Shown: in pieces, positions 1 to 6,483 of the stretch
Layout: the number at the start of each line of letters is the position of its first letter
Position numbering within the stretch: the stretch's first letter is position 1
Source of the DNA: an uncultured Akkermansia sp.
GTDB taxonomy: Bacteria > Verrucomicrobiota > Verrucomicrobiia > Verrucomicrobiales > Akkermansiaceae
DNA length: 19,639 nucleotides
Assembly (NCBI GenBank): GCA_904501915.1
Contig: CAJGCV010000035.1
Span: 1-19,639, forward strand
Direction: 5' to 3'
Notes under the pieces: model-generated
Database searches by the model: none
Seen by the model: the letters and a program-made list of their open reading frames with translations, nothing else
Told to the model about the DNA's origin: nothing
Program-made: the position numbers and the translations under genes

Positions 1-62
1 CCCACCGCCGCGAGGGACAGGGCTGTGGAGGCAAGGATTCTGGGGAATTGGAACTTGGTCAT
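1..62 (-). CDS. N-terminus of an exported protein, cut by the left window edge
   Basis: On the minus strand an ATG at 62 opens a frame that stays open to the edge (20 codons visible). It encodes a signal-peptide-like N-terminus: MTKFQ, then PRILASTALSLAA. Its ATG overlaps the stop of the preceding gene (59-529) in an ATGA arrangement, which is typical of translational coupling, so it is the distal member of the same operon. The hydrophobic stretch closely matches those of the genes at 59-529 and 1471-2013 in protein and in DNA. The mature part lies outside the window, so function cannot be judged. Confidence 0.65.
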   Translation of the reverse strand, partial: MTKFQFPRILASTALSLAAV

Positions 63-529
63 TTTCTTATTTTCTTGCTCTGTTGTTTCCAATCAGCCAG
101 GCAACGTTTCATGATATGCCTGGCGCGTTCATCTATCGCTTCACTTATCCCGCATCGTTCAACTTTAAGATGTTGACCTCGAACTAGAATCATTTGGCTA
201 TGTGTCCAATCATCAGAAAAGACGCTCTGTGTGGATATCCGGCAGGCAGCGGCAACGAAATCGCCAGACTCATCAAAAAGGTATCTGATGCATACGGCTA
301 CCATACTTGTCGAAAAACTTTCTTCTATGTACGCTATTTTACTATCGGCTGCAAAATAAGAATAAAGCACACTCGATTCATCTGAATCGGCGGTTATTTG
401 CGAGGAGATGCCTTGAATAACAACTGCTTCTTGCGGATAATGGTTTTTCCATTCTGCCGCAGTTAACGTGCCCGCCCCCGCCGCAAGGCAAAGGGCTGTG
501 GTGGCAAGGATTCGGGGGGTGGAGGACAT
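59..529 (-). CDS. Small exported protein of unknown function (156 aa)
   Basis: I do not recognise the family. The N-terminus (MSSTPR, then ILATTALCLAA, ending near LTAA before EW) is a clear Sec signal peptide with probable cleavage after about residue 24-25. The mature part of about 130 residues is mixed polar and beta-like with a basic C-terminus. An in-frame ATG lies two codons upstream (535), and the frame stays open to 613, but that extension reads through the repeat element at 564-705. I chose 529 because it aligns with the start of the related signal peptide at 2013. No Shine-Dalgarno is visible. The stop overlaps the next gene's ATG (ATGA at 62-59). Before the element at 564-1470 inserted, this gene lay only about 26 nt behind the lipoprotein gene at 1471-2013, so it probably belonged to the same operon. 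Its promoter may now be supplied by the inserted DNA. Confidence 0.7.
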   Translation of the reverse strand: MSSTPRILATTALCLAAGAGTLTAAEWKNHYPQEAVVIQGISSQITADSDESSVLYSYFAADSKIAYIEESFSTSMVAVCIRYLFDESGDFVAAACRISTQSVFSDDWTHSQMILVRGQHLKVERCGISEAIDERARHIMKRCLADWKQQSKKIRK

Positions 530-555
530 GGACATTGAAAAACTGATAATATGAA

Positions 556-563
556 TTATTTGA
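556..563 (+). repeat. Left copy of 8-bp target-site duplication TTATTTGA
   Basis: It lies directly outside the left outer end of the composite unit and is identical to 1471-1478. Exact 8-bp identity at both predicted boundaries is unlikely by chance, although the sequence is AT-rich. Confidence 0.6.
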
Positions 564-705
564 GGCTCTGTCCTACTAAATGGGGGATAAATGATAGAGA
601 AAGCATCAATCAATGTCCGATATAAGGTTGTGATGACGCATCACGTGACTGAGGAAGGTTGATAATGAGTCAACAAAGACATCCTCTCTTAGGTAGGACA
701 GAGTC
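564..705 (+). repeat. MITE-like element, left copy (142 bp, imperfect terminal inverted repeats)
   Basis: The left end begins GGCTCTGTCCTAC. The right end, read in reverse complement, begins GACTCTGTCCTAC. About 19 of 26 terminal positions pair. By hand alignment this copy matches 1329-1470 over the same length at roughly 73 percent, with the ends and the motif TCAATCAATGTCCGATA best conserved and the middle most diverged. No coding capacity beyond chance. Confidence 0.75.
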
Positions 706-741
706 ATATTTTTATAGCAATAAAGAAAACTTATTAGAAAT

Positions 742-1149
742 TCATATAATTTTTTCGTATATTTTGCATAGTATATGGAAGGATAGTTTAATGCTAATAT
801 CTAATGTAAAATAGAAAACAAAAGAGAGAACAGTAAGTAGTGATTCGGTGTAAGGAAAGCGACCAATTGCATGAGAATAGTAAAAACGAATAATTGTTAA
901 TATGAAGAAGAATAGAACACACGCGATAGCAGGATTAAGAACCTGTATTAGTTTTGCGACATGTATATTCTTTGGAGAGAAGGTATTAACTAATATTAAA
1001 GGGATTGTCATTACAAATGCGGGAAGAAATAAAAGGCCTATAAGAAATAGTTTTTCCGACTGTAAAAGAAAAACTTCCAATCCGAATAGACAAGCGTATA
1101 TTGTGCTTACTGCATAGAGTGTTGTTTTTTTTGATAGGTATACTTTCAT
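742..1149 (-). CDS. Small AT-rich multi-pass membrane protein (135 aa), cargo of the mobile unit
   Basis: I do not recognise the family. The protein is strongly hydrophobic with about four predicted transmembrane helices (roughly residues 11-29, 34-56, 66-89 and 103-122), short basic loops and a Lys-rich C-terminal tail. Its topology resembles small integral-membrane proteins of many unrelated kinds, including immunity proteins, but nothing in the sequence fixes a role. Codon use is A/T-rich (many ATA, TTA and AAA codons), quite unlike the GC-rich genes from 2496 onward, which suggests recent transfer. It is the only gene between the two repeat copies. The ATG at 1149 is the first residue of the open frame. 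No Shine-Dalgarno is apparent upstream; AT-rich TATAAAT-type sequence could hold a -10 box, without a convincing -35. Confidence 0.6.
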   Translation of the reverse strand: MKVYLSKKTTLYAVSTIYACLFGLEVFLLQSEKLFLIGLLFLPAFVMTIPLILVNTFSPKNIHVAKLIQVLNPAIACVLFFFILTIIRFYYSHAIGRFPYTESLLTVLSFVFYFTLDISIKLSFHILCKIYEKII

Positions 1150-1328
1150 AGAAGTTTTATTTATAAATTCATAACCCTTCCGCAGCGGTATAAAGTTTGC
1201 ACTATTCTAGAAACTTGTAACTGTATTTTGTAGGAAATGCTTATGTACGTATAAGTTATAAATCTTTTTAGGCGTATCCTAACATGGTGCATACTTGACC
1301 AGACTTCAGGAATGTACGTCTAATTATA

Positions 1329-1470
1329 GGCTCTGTTCTACCAAATGGAGGATAAACGATAGAAAAAGCCTCAATCAATGTCCGATAAAAGGTCATAATA
1401 CACGGTCGGATGTTGACTGATTGTTGAGAATGAATCAACAAAGGTATCCTCCATTTTGAAGAACAGAGCC
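1329..1470 (+). repeat. MITE-like element, right copy (142 bp, near-perfect terminal inverted repeats)
   Basis: The two ends pair at 24 of 26 positions (GGCTCTGTTCT at each terminus, then AAATGGAGGATA). It has the same length and orientation as the copy at 564-705. Its right end abuts the stop codon of the lipoprotein gene (1471-1473). The paired ends could fold as a long hairpin in RNA and act as a transcription roadblock behind that gene; this is inference. Confidence 0.8.
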
Positions 1471-1478
1471 TTATTTGA
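1471..1478 (+). repeat. Right copy of 8-bp target-site duplication TTATTTGA
   Basis: It lies directly outside the right outer end of the composite unit and contains the TAA stop of the minus-strand gene ending at 1471. The duplication therefore leaves that stop codon intact. Confidence 0.6.
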
Positions 1479-2013
1479 AATCCTGATGCCCTATATTTTT
1501 TCGGTAGTGTGTTTCTTCCTCTGAAGCGTTTGTCTCCTTTACAATAAGACCAATAATGTGATTCTGATCATCTCTTTTGAATGATATGCTATAGGGGCCT
1601 TTTTTACCGATTACATTGTCGGCTGGCCGTTCAGGAACTGTGACAACACCATTTTTAAGTTCGCAGTTGAGATGGCAGGTCATTTCCGGGTCATCAAGAT
1701 TATGCCCTTGGAAAATATGGAAAATTGTGACGCCGTATAGGTGTTCCCCATGCGCTTGTGGGGTCAGAACCAGAACATCCGGGGTTCCATGGTCCAGCTC
1801 ATCGTCAGGCGTGACAAAATCAAAGCTGTAAACTCCTTGGATTTCGTACATTTCATCCCATGGTGGACAAGGTAGTTCTCGCTTCGTGTTTTCGCAGGCT
1901 TGGGAAGCTATACTGCTGGAAAGCTCAATCATGGGTGAAGAGCTGCAGCAACTCAGCCCCGCCGCCGCAAGGCAGAGGGCTGTGGTGGCAAGGATTCCGG
2001 GTATGGAGGGCAT
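1471..2013 (-). CDS. Putative lipoprotein of unknown function (180 aa)
   Basis: I do not recognise the family. The N-terminus (MPSIPG, then ILATTALCLAAAG, then LSCC) is a signal peptide ending in a Cys pair at residues 22-23. The lipobox is atypical (GLS before C22), so lipidation is probable but not certain. The mature part of about 158 residues is rich in Asp, Glu and His and looks soluble. The signal-peptide coding DNA is nearly identical to that of the genes at 59-529 and 1-62. The ATG at 2013 is preceded by AGGAG (complement of 2026-2030, 12-nt spacing). The upstream gene ends only 6 nt before it, so the two are co-transcribed. The TAA stop sits at the very edge of the composite mobile unit. 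Confidence 0.75.
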   Translation of the reverse strand: MPSIPGILATTALCLAAAGLSCCSSSPMIELSSSIASQACENTKRELPCPPWDEMYEIQGVYSFDFVTPDDELDHGTPDVLVLTPQAHGEHLYGVTIFHIFQGHNLDDPEMTCHLNCELKNGVVTVPERPADNVIGKKGPYSISFKRDDQNHIIGLIVKETNASEEETHYRKNIGHQDFK

Positions 2014-2019
2014 GCGTGA

Positions 2020-2343
2020 TTAAATCTCCTTTGTGGTCTGCTGTGGCGAAGTTTTAATGAGGCAAGTCAGAATGAAAGATGCCATACTTGAAATTGCAGA
2101 TACAGCCAGGGCCGCTGCGGCAACCAGGCCGTACTCTATACCATCATCTCTCAATTCATCAAACGCCTCACGTAGTACCCGTATTTGTTCCTCCGGCTGC
2201 ATGGTATACAAAACGCCATTCAACATATAGATATCCGTTATTTCCCAAAGCAGGCAAAACCCGGCACCCATGCCGATAAGAATACCGGCTACCGTGAGCA
2301 ATTGCAGAACAAGTGCTGCGTTTTTCTTTGTCAAGAATTTCAT
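2020..2343 (-). CDS. Small two-TM membrane protein (107 aa), first gene of the cassette
   Basis: I do not recognise the family. There are two predicted transmembrane helices (about residues 9-33 and 70-97). Between them is a soluble charged segment of about 35 residues containing PEEQIRVLREAFDELRDD, which looks helical. The C-terminus is short and polar (TSPQQTTKEI). A good Shine-Dalgarno, AGGAG, lies 7 nt before the ATG (complement of 2351-2355). It leads the minus-strand run 2020-2343, 1471-2013, 59-529, 1-62, with a 6-nt gap to the next gene. The tight packing suggests a shared function at the envelope, since all partners are exported or membrane proteins. Confidence 0.7.
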   Translation of the reverse strand: MKFLTKKNAALVLQLLTVAGILIGMGAGFCLLWEITDIYMLNGVLYTMQPEEQIRVLREAFDELRDDGIEYGLVAAAALAVSAISSMASFILTCLIKTSPQQTTKEI

Positions 2344-2386
2344 TCTCTATCTCCTTCTGCCTATGATAATACTTCCTGGCTTCAAT

Positions 2387-2457
2387 CCGCAACAAAAAAT
2401 TGCAGAAAATGCAGATTTTCTAATAAATAGACGCTCACGGCTGGCATTTTGTTGCGG
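2387..2457. repeat. 11-bp perfect inverted repeat around an inner hairpin
   Basis: CCGCAACAAAA (2387-2397) pairs exactly with TTTTGTTGCGG (2447-2457). A second stem, AGAAAAT/ATTTTCT with a 4-nt loop, lies at 2404-2421. It sits between the GH84 stop (2496) and the start of the next minus-strand gene (2343). It lacks the GC-stem plus U-run of a standard intrinsic terminator. It may be a weak terminator or an operator for the downstream cassette. Confidence 0.4.
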
Positions 2458-2495
2458 CTGCGTTGGCGATGGCGTGCAAAGAGTGAATGAAGCTG

Positions 2496-4979
2496 TCAGC
2501 GGAAGATGATTTCGTTGAGTCGTGCTCCGGCTTCTTTCTTAACAGAGATTTCGATGGTGCGGGTACCCTTGGGCAGGCTGTGGTAAAGCACACCGCCGGA
2601 GCGTTTTTCTGCTTTTCCGGGGGAGATTTCAGCCTCGGCTGTTCCCACGAGGATCACCTGTTTTGTCGATGTGGAGGGGACGCCCAGATTGAAACGGAGC
2701 TCGCTGTGGCTGCAATCGACGGAGGTGGACAGGTCGGCATCCGTCAGCCAGCGGGCATCCAGCCACTCGCCCGGAGGAGGTAGAAGCAGCTTGAAATCCT
2801 TTATCTTAACTTGCTGGGGCGAGCGGGAGGTGTTGGTGAGCACCAGTTTGCGCACACCGCCTTTCATCGCGTCGCCGCCGAGGTGCAAAGCCGTGCCACG
2901 TTGCTCTGCCTTTGGCTGTCTTTTCTTTCCATTGGTGGCCTGCAGTTCCACGCGTCCCCAGGTGCTGATGCCTTCGTTTTCCAGGTCAACGATGGCTTCC
3001 TGCGCTGGTGCACCTGCGGGGACGTTCAGTTCGATGCTTGCACCGCTGGGCAGATTATGGAATTCCATGATACGGTTGATGCTGATTTCTCTCTCCGTGT
3101 CGTTCACGGTGAGCTTCACTCCGCGGATGCCGCTGGTGGCGGAGGGTATGACTGATGTTTTCTTACTGCCCGTCTTATTTTTGGCGATATTCTTGTAGAG
3201 TGCCTGGTTCTGCCGGCGGAGAAGTGCCTCAATCAGCGGCATGAGGTGCTCCGTTCCCACCGTCACGCCCTGAACCGTGGTCACTCCGCTGCCATTCCAC
3301 TGCGGACGCGTGGTCTTCTTCATTTCCGCCAGAGTATTGGTGGCTTTCAGGAAGGCGAACAGGGGCTTTTTCTCCTTGGCTGAGCAGGAATCCAGCAGGC
3401 GGTCGCCCACATCCCCCAGCAGTTCAAATTGCTTGAACCAGGGCTGGATTTCCTTTGCCAGCGTTGCGGCAGAGCCCTGGGCCTTGCGCAGTTTCTTACC
3501 AGCCTTGCGGATATCCTTGAATACTTTGCGGATGGCTTGCAGAGCTTCTTCCGAGGTAGAGCCTTGTTCTGCCTGCTGGCGCAGGGATTTGAGCCGCGGT
3601 GCCAGAGTGGCAGATTCTTCGCGGTAGTATTCATGCACGTTGGGCAGCAAGTAGCTGTTGTGGTCGCAGAACAGCTGCATTTCTTCCTTGTATTCCGGGT
3701 ACAGGCGAGCAATGCCTGCGCGCCAGGTGCTGTGGGAATCGAAGTGCGAGATATTCCAGGTGTAGTCCGCCACGCCGAAGAGCCCCACCTTGTTAGCCTC
3801 GGCGTGTTCCATGGGGTTGGCAACAAATCCGCTCATCTGCTTCTTCATTTCCTCCTCTGTGCCCAGCCCGTAGGTTCGCCCCATGGAAAGGCGGTCGCGA
3901 CGGAAGTCATTGCACGGCCAGTTCCACCATACAAAAGTGGGGGATTTGAGAAAACGGTTCACCCATTTCTGGCCGTCCAGCTTGATGTCGTGTACCACGG
4001 TGTTACCCGTCCACATCATGAAAATATCTTTCGGGAGCCCGTTGCCCATTTCGGTGAGCACTCCCTCATTGGTCCAGCCGCGGTTGTAGCCCGTGGGGCA
4101 CATGATGAGCTCCTGGTTGGCGTCCGGATGTTTGCGTATGAAGTTCTGCTGGATGTAGTTGCAGAGCTGAATCTGGCGGGCAGGCTTGCCGATTTCACCA
4201 TTCGAGTCATCCACGAATACACCGAAATCACGAACCCCGAGTTCATAGAGCTGCTGCAGCTTGGCGCAGAGACTGTCCATGTGAGGTCTGCCGTCCTGGT
4301 TGTACCAGTCGATGGTGTTGGCAGGGTGAATAGCCCAGAAGAAGCGTACATGGTTCCTGCGGGCATGCGCCACCACTTTTTTCAGCTCAGCGGCTTTGTC
4401 TTCCGGGTAAAGCTCGTAGCATCCGGAACCGTGGTGGTAAGGATCATCCTTGGGGGCGTAAATGTAGGTGTTGAGTTTGTTCCTACCGTAGAATTCCAGC
4501 TGTGCCAGTCTTGCCTTCGTGCTCCATGGAATGCCGTAGTAGCCCTCCACCACCCCGCGGTAGGGTAAATCCGGCCAGTCAATCACGGTGCCAATGGGCA
4601 ATTTTCCCTTTTTGGCTACTTCTTCCAGCGAATCAGAGGGGAAGGGGTCCTTGTGGGCGTTCCGGGAGCCCTCTGCACCGCGCAGTAGCTGGCTGATTGT
4701 CTGCTTGGCATAAAATATCCCCGTGTCATCATTGGCATAAACGGTGAGCTTGTTGTCGGTAATCGAGATAGCGTAGCCTTCCTTCACATCCGGGAGTTTG
4801 CTCCACAGCCCGCTGCGCGATTTCGTTCCACGCTTACGGACGCTCACTTCCTTGACGGTAGTCATTTCGGAACTAAGCTCCATGCGTTGGGGGCGCGGGT
4901 AAACCGGTGAGTCTGCTGCAGAACAGTGCAGTGATGATACAAACGCCAGAACAAGAGTCAACAGCAGGACCTTAACCAT
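2496..4979 (-). CDS. Exported GH84 beta-N-acetylglucosaminidase (827 aa)
   Basis: It hydrolyses terminal beta-linked N-acetylglucosamine, as expected for breakdown of mucin or other host glycans. GH84 enzymes work by substrate-assisted catalysis through the 2-acetamido group. A Sec signal peptide covers about residues 1-21 (ends CSAAD). A GH20b-like alpha/beta domain follows at roughly 25-135, then the GH84 barrel from about 138 to 430. It shows the family marks VEGYYGIPWS (144-153), YIYAPKDDPYH (172-182) and the catalytic Asp pair D257-D258 in VFVDDSNGE. MMWTG (321-325) and WWNWPCND (351-358) are also typical. After a helical region, the C-terminal third (about 610-827) is beta-rich and may bind carbohydrate. 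It is transcribed alone from a divergent intergenic region, with no Shine-Dalgarno before the ATG. Family assignment is firm; the exact substrate is inferred. Confidence 0.95.
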   Translation of the reverse strand: MVKVLLLTLVLAFVSSLHCSAADSPVYPRPQRMELSSEMTTVKEVSVRKRGTKSRSGLWSKLPDVKEGYAISITDNKLTVYANDDTGIFYAKQTISQLLRGAEGSRNAHKDPFPSDSLEEVAKKGKLPIGTVIDWPDLPYRGVVEGYYGIPWSTKARLAQLEFYGRNKLNTYIYAPKDDPYHHGSGCYELYPEDKAAELKKVVAHARRNHVRFFWAIHPANTIDWYNQDGRPHMDSLCAKLQQLYELGVRDFGVFVDDSNGEIGKPARQIQLCNYIQQNFIRKHPDANQELIMCPTGYNRGWTNEGVLTEMGNGLPKDIFMMWTGNTVVHDIKLDGQKWVNRFLKSPTFVWWNWPCNDFRRDRLSMGRTYGLGTEEEMKKQMSGFVANPMEHAEANKVGLFGVADYTWNISHFDSHSTWRAGIARLYPEYKEEMQLFCDHNSYLLPNVHEYYREESATLAPRLKSLRQQAEQGSTSEEALQAIRKVFKDIRKAGKKLRKAQGSAATLAKEIQPWFKQFELLGDVGDRLLDSCSAKEKKPLFAFLKATNTLAEMKKTTRPQWNGSGVTTVQGVTVGTEHLMPLIEALLRRQNQALYKNIAKNKTGSKKTSVIPSATSGIRGVKLTVNDTEREISINRIMEFHNLPSGASIELNVPAGAPAQEAIVDLENEGISTWGRVELQATNGKKRQPKAEQRGTALHLGGDAMKGGVRKLVLTNTSRSPQQVKIKDFKLLLPPPGEWLDARWLTDADLSTSVDCSHSELRFNLGVPSTSTKQVILVGTAEAEISPGKAEKRSGGVLYHSLPKGTRTIEISVKKEAGARLNEIIFR

Positions 4980-5000
4980 AGAAAGAGAAAAATTTCGGGT

Positions 5001-5028
5001 ATTCTACCATATTGCACCATGCAGACAA
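5001..5028 (-). promoter_or_regulatory. Candidate sigma70-type promoter of the GH84 gene
   Basis: On the minus strand, TTGTCT (complement of 5023-5028), a 16-bp spacer and TAGAAT (complement of 5001-5006) precede the ATG at 4979 by 21 nt. This would give a leader of about 14 nt with no Shine-Dalgarno. Visual match only. Confidence 0.4.
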
Positions 5029-5059
5029 GGACAAATCGTTGCAGCAAGCCCTGGTGAAT

Positions 5060-5087
5060 GCAGAATGCAGAAGTCAGAATGCAGAAT
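5060..5087 (+). repeat. Four tandem heptamers (GCAGAAT type)
   Basis: The units are GCAGAAT, GCAGAAG, TCAGAAT and GCAGAAT in perfect 7-nt register. The segment 5071-5086 is an exact inverted match of 5219-5234. This resembles short tandemly repeated heptamers known from intergenic DNA of other bacteria. Confidence 0.7.
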
Positions 5088-5127
5088 GGGATATGAGCGC
5101 GTCGCCTCCCGGCGCCGCGGAGTAGAG

Positions 5128-5160
5128 AAACCCGCCTGAGATGAATCTCAAACGGGTTTT
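5128..5160. terminator. Terminator-like hairpin in a divergent intergenic region
   Basis: AAACCCG (5128-5134) pairs with CGGGTTT (5153-5159), and the inner stem TGAGAT/ATCTCA (5137-5142/5145-5150) has a 2-nt loop. It ends in a short T run. Both flanking genes point away from it, so a terminator is not needed there. It may be part of the inverted-repeat structure around it, or an element shared by the two promoters. Confidence 0.5.
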
Positions 5161-5210
5161 GACTTATTCATTACCTCTCGCAAAGTCGGAAGGCGTAGCG
5201 CTAATTGGTT

Positions 5211-5231
5211 ATTCTGCGTTCTGCATTCTGA
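5211..5231 (-). repeat. Three heptamers of the same type, inverted orientation
   Basis: Read on the minus strand the units are TCAGAAT, GCAGAAC and GCAGAAT. With 5060-5087 they bracket the hairpin at 5128-5160. The best match is a 16-bp perfect inverted repeat (5071-5086 versus 5219-5234). Confidence 0.7.
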
Positions 5232-5292
5232 CTTTGGGCTGGAGCTGGCAGGGCATATATGGTAGACTGAGAAAAAAGGCTATTTGGTTCCG

Positions 5293-6444
5293 ATGAATGA
5301 TATCAGTGAAGAATTGAGGATGGAGGAAGATGCTCGTTGCCGGGCGGCGCTGCTGCCGGAGGAACGCGTGCTGCTGATTGCCAGACCGCGCACTCAGCTG
5401 GGAGTGCTGGAGACGCTTTTCCGCGTGATTCCCGGGGTGGTGCTGGCGTGCAGCTTGTCGTATGCGCTGTGCATGATGAGCGCCATGTGGTGGCTGGCGC
5501 TCCTGATTACGTTGCCGTTCTGGGGTGTGGCCATTGCCTTGCTCTGTTCGCCCTGGCTGCACCGCCGGCGTCGCGAGCGCACGGTGTACCTGCTGACCGA
5601 TAAACGCGTGGTGGTGCTTGACCCCGGGATGCTGTCCGGGGCACGAGTGGTGGCGTATCCGCTGCAGCCAGACCCGGTGAGGGAAATCCGGCGCAGTGAT
5701 GACGGATACGGGGATATTGTCTTTGGCTATGAGCAGCGCTGGCAGCTGGGCCCGCGGATTCACCGCGGACCGAGTCCGGTGGGTTTCATTGATGTGCCGG
5801 AGGTAGACAGGGTGGCCGCCATGATTGCGAGTCAGGTAGCGGCAACCCCACCTTCTGCGCCCTTGCCAGCTGCACAGTTGCCAGCCTTTGCCGGTCTGCC
5901 CACCGCCACGGATTCGTGGGGTAACCCAGTACCTATGAACACAGGGCGGGCGCCCATGATTGCAATTGGTTCGCTGTTTTCTGCTGTCTCCTTGTTGTTC
6001 CTGACGCTGGGGATTGTGATGCAGTGTCGCGATGCCCGCTTTGAGCGCGAGGCTGTCAGAACCACCGCAACCGTCGTGAGCGTGCGCAAGGAATTCCACG
6101 AGACGGAACACCACCATGACCGCCACCACAGAAGAAGTCACGCGGGCGTGCGTATTCGCATTGAGGTAAACAAGGAAAAGCAGGGCAATTGGGTGTATTA
6201 TCCCAGTTACCAGTTTGCCGATGCCGGGGGAACGCTGCACCAGTTTGAATCCAATGTGGGCAGTACAAAATACAATTTCCCCATTGGTCACACCGCGGAG
6301 GTGGCGTACCTGCCTTCTGCCCCGGAGAACGCCAGACTCTGCGATGACGGCCCCAGCCTTGGTTTGATATTTACCCTGGTGGGTGGCATGGTCCTGGTGG
6401 TCGGGGGTGGTTTGCTTGCCGGTGGGCTCATGATGAAGAATTAG
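5293..6444 (+). CDS. Membrane protein with PH-like and DUF3592 domains (383 aa)
   Basis: No specific function is known for this architecture. Visible order: two transmembrane helices (about 43-63 and 66-86), a basic stretch HRRRRER (90-96), a bacterial PH-like domain with YLLTDKRVVVLD (about 99-178), a Pro/Ala-rich linker (about 184-204), a helix (222-243), a DUF3592-like beta domain (about 250-350, with TATVVSV and a FPIGHTAEVAYLP end) and a last helix (355-378). An unusual His-rich loop (HETEHHHDRHHRRSH, 269-283) interrupts the DUF3592 part. The frame is open from a TTG at 5284, but I prefer the ATG at 5293. No clear Shine-Dalgarno. The stop lies 39 nt before the response regulator, which may be co-transcribed. 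Confidence 0.8.
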   Translation: MNDISEELRMEEDARCRAALLPEERVLLIARPRTQLGVLETLFRVIPGVVLACSLSYALCMMSAMWWLALLITLPFWGVAIALLCSPWLHRRRRERTVYLLTDKRVVVLDPGMLSGARVVAYPLQPDPVREIRRSDDGYGDIVFGYEQRWQLGPRIHRGPSPVGFIDVPEVDRVAAMIASQVAATPPSAPLPAAQLPAFAGLPTATDSWGNPVPMNTGRAPMIAIGSLFSAVSLLFLTLGIVMQCRDARFEREAVRTTATVVSVRKEFHETEHHHDRHHRRSHAGVRIRIEVNKEKQGNWVYYPSYQFADAGGTLHQFESNVGSTKYNFPIGHTAEVAYLPSAPENARLCDDGPSLGLIFTLVGGMVLVVGGGLLAGGLMMKN

Positions 6445-6483
6445 CTTTACTTGCCGGAGTATAGAATGTTAATGTAGCAGGGT

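Larger units (their letters stand above)
564..1470. mobile_element. Composite transposase-less mobile unit (two 142-bp ends plus one cargo gene)
   Basis: Two copies of a 142-bp terminal-inverted-repeat element (564-705 and 1329-1470) lie in the same orientation on either side of an AT-rich membrane-protein gene. The outer boundaries GGCTCTG... and ...CAGAGCC are abutted by identical 8-bp sequences TTATTTGA (556-563 and 1471-1478), while the inner boundaries have no comparable match. This is the expected footprint of the 907-bp unit having inserted as one piece with an 8-bp target duplication. No transposase is encoded, so movement would need an enzyme in trans. Families with 8-bp duplications include IS6, ISL3, IS1595 and IS256; I cannot assign one. 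The stretch 1150-1328 inside the unit is AT-rich and shows no gene. The unit is distinctly more AT-rich than the flanking chromosome. Confidence 0.65.

Noticed and set aside
530..613. N-terminal extension of the exported protein at 59-529
   Set aside because: The extension reads through the repeat element and puts about 25 extra residues before a normal signal peptide, so it is a chance open frame created by the insertion.
1324..1474. TTAT as a private target duplication of the right repeat copy
   Set aside because: TTAT at 1324-1327 and 1471-1474 does flank the right copy, but with one unmatched base at the left end and in AT-rich DNA. The exact 8-bp match around the whole 564-1470 unit explains the data better.
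3429..4568. 379-aa open frame on the plus strand opposite GH84
   Set aside because: Antisense shadow of the GH84 catalytic domain.
5060..5231. CRISPR array from the heptamer repeats
   Set aside because: The repeat units are 7 nt, directly abutting or inverted, with no spacers and no cas genes nearby.
5209..6291. 360-aa open frame on the minus strand opposite the PH/DUF3592 gene
   Set aside because: The plus-strand frame has membrane helices and domain-like sequence; the antisense product has none and is His/Arg/Gln-rich.
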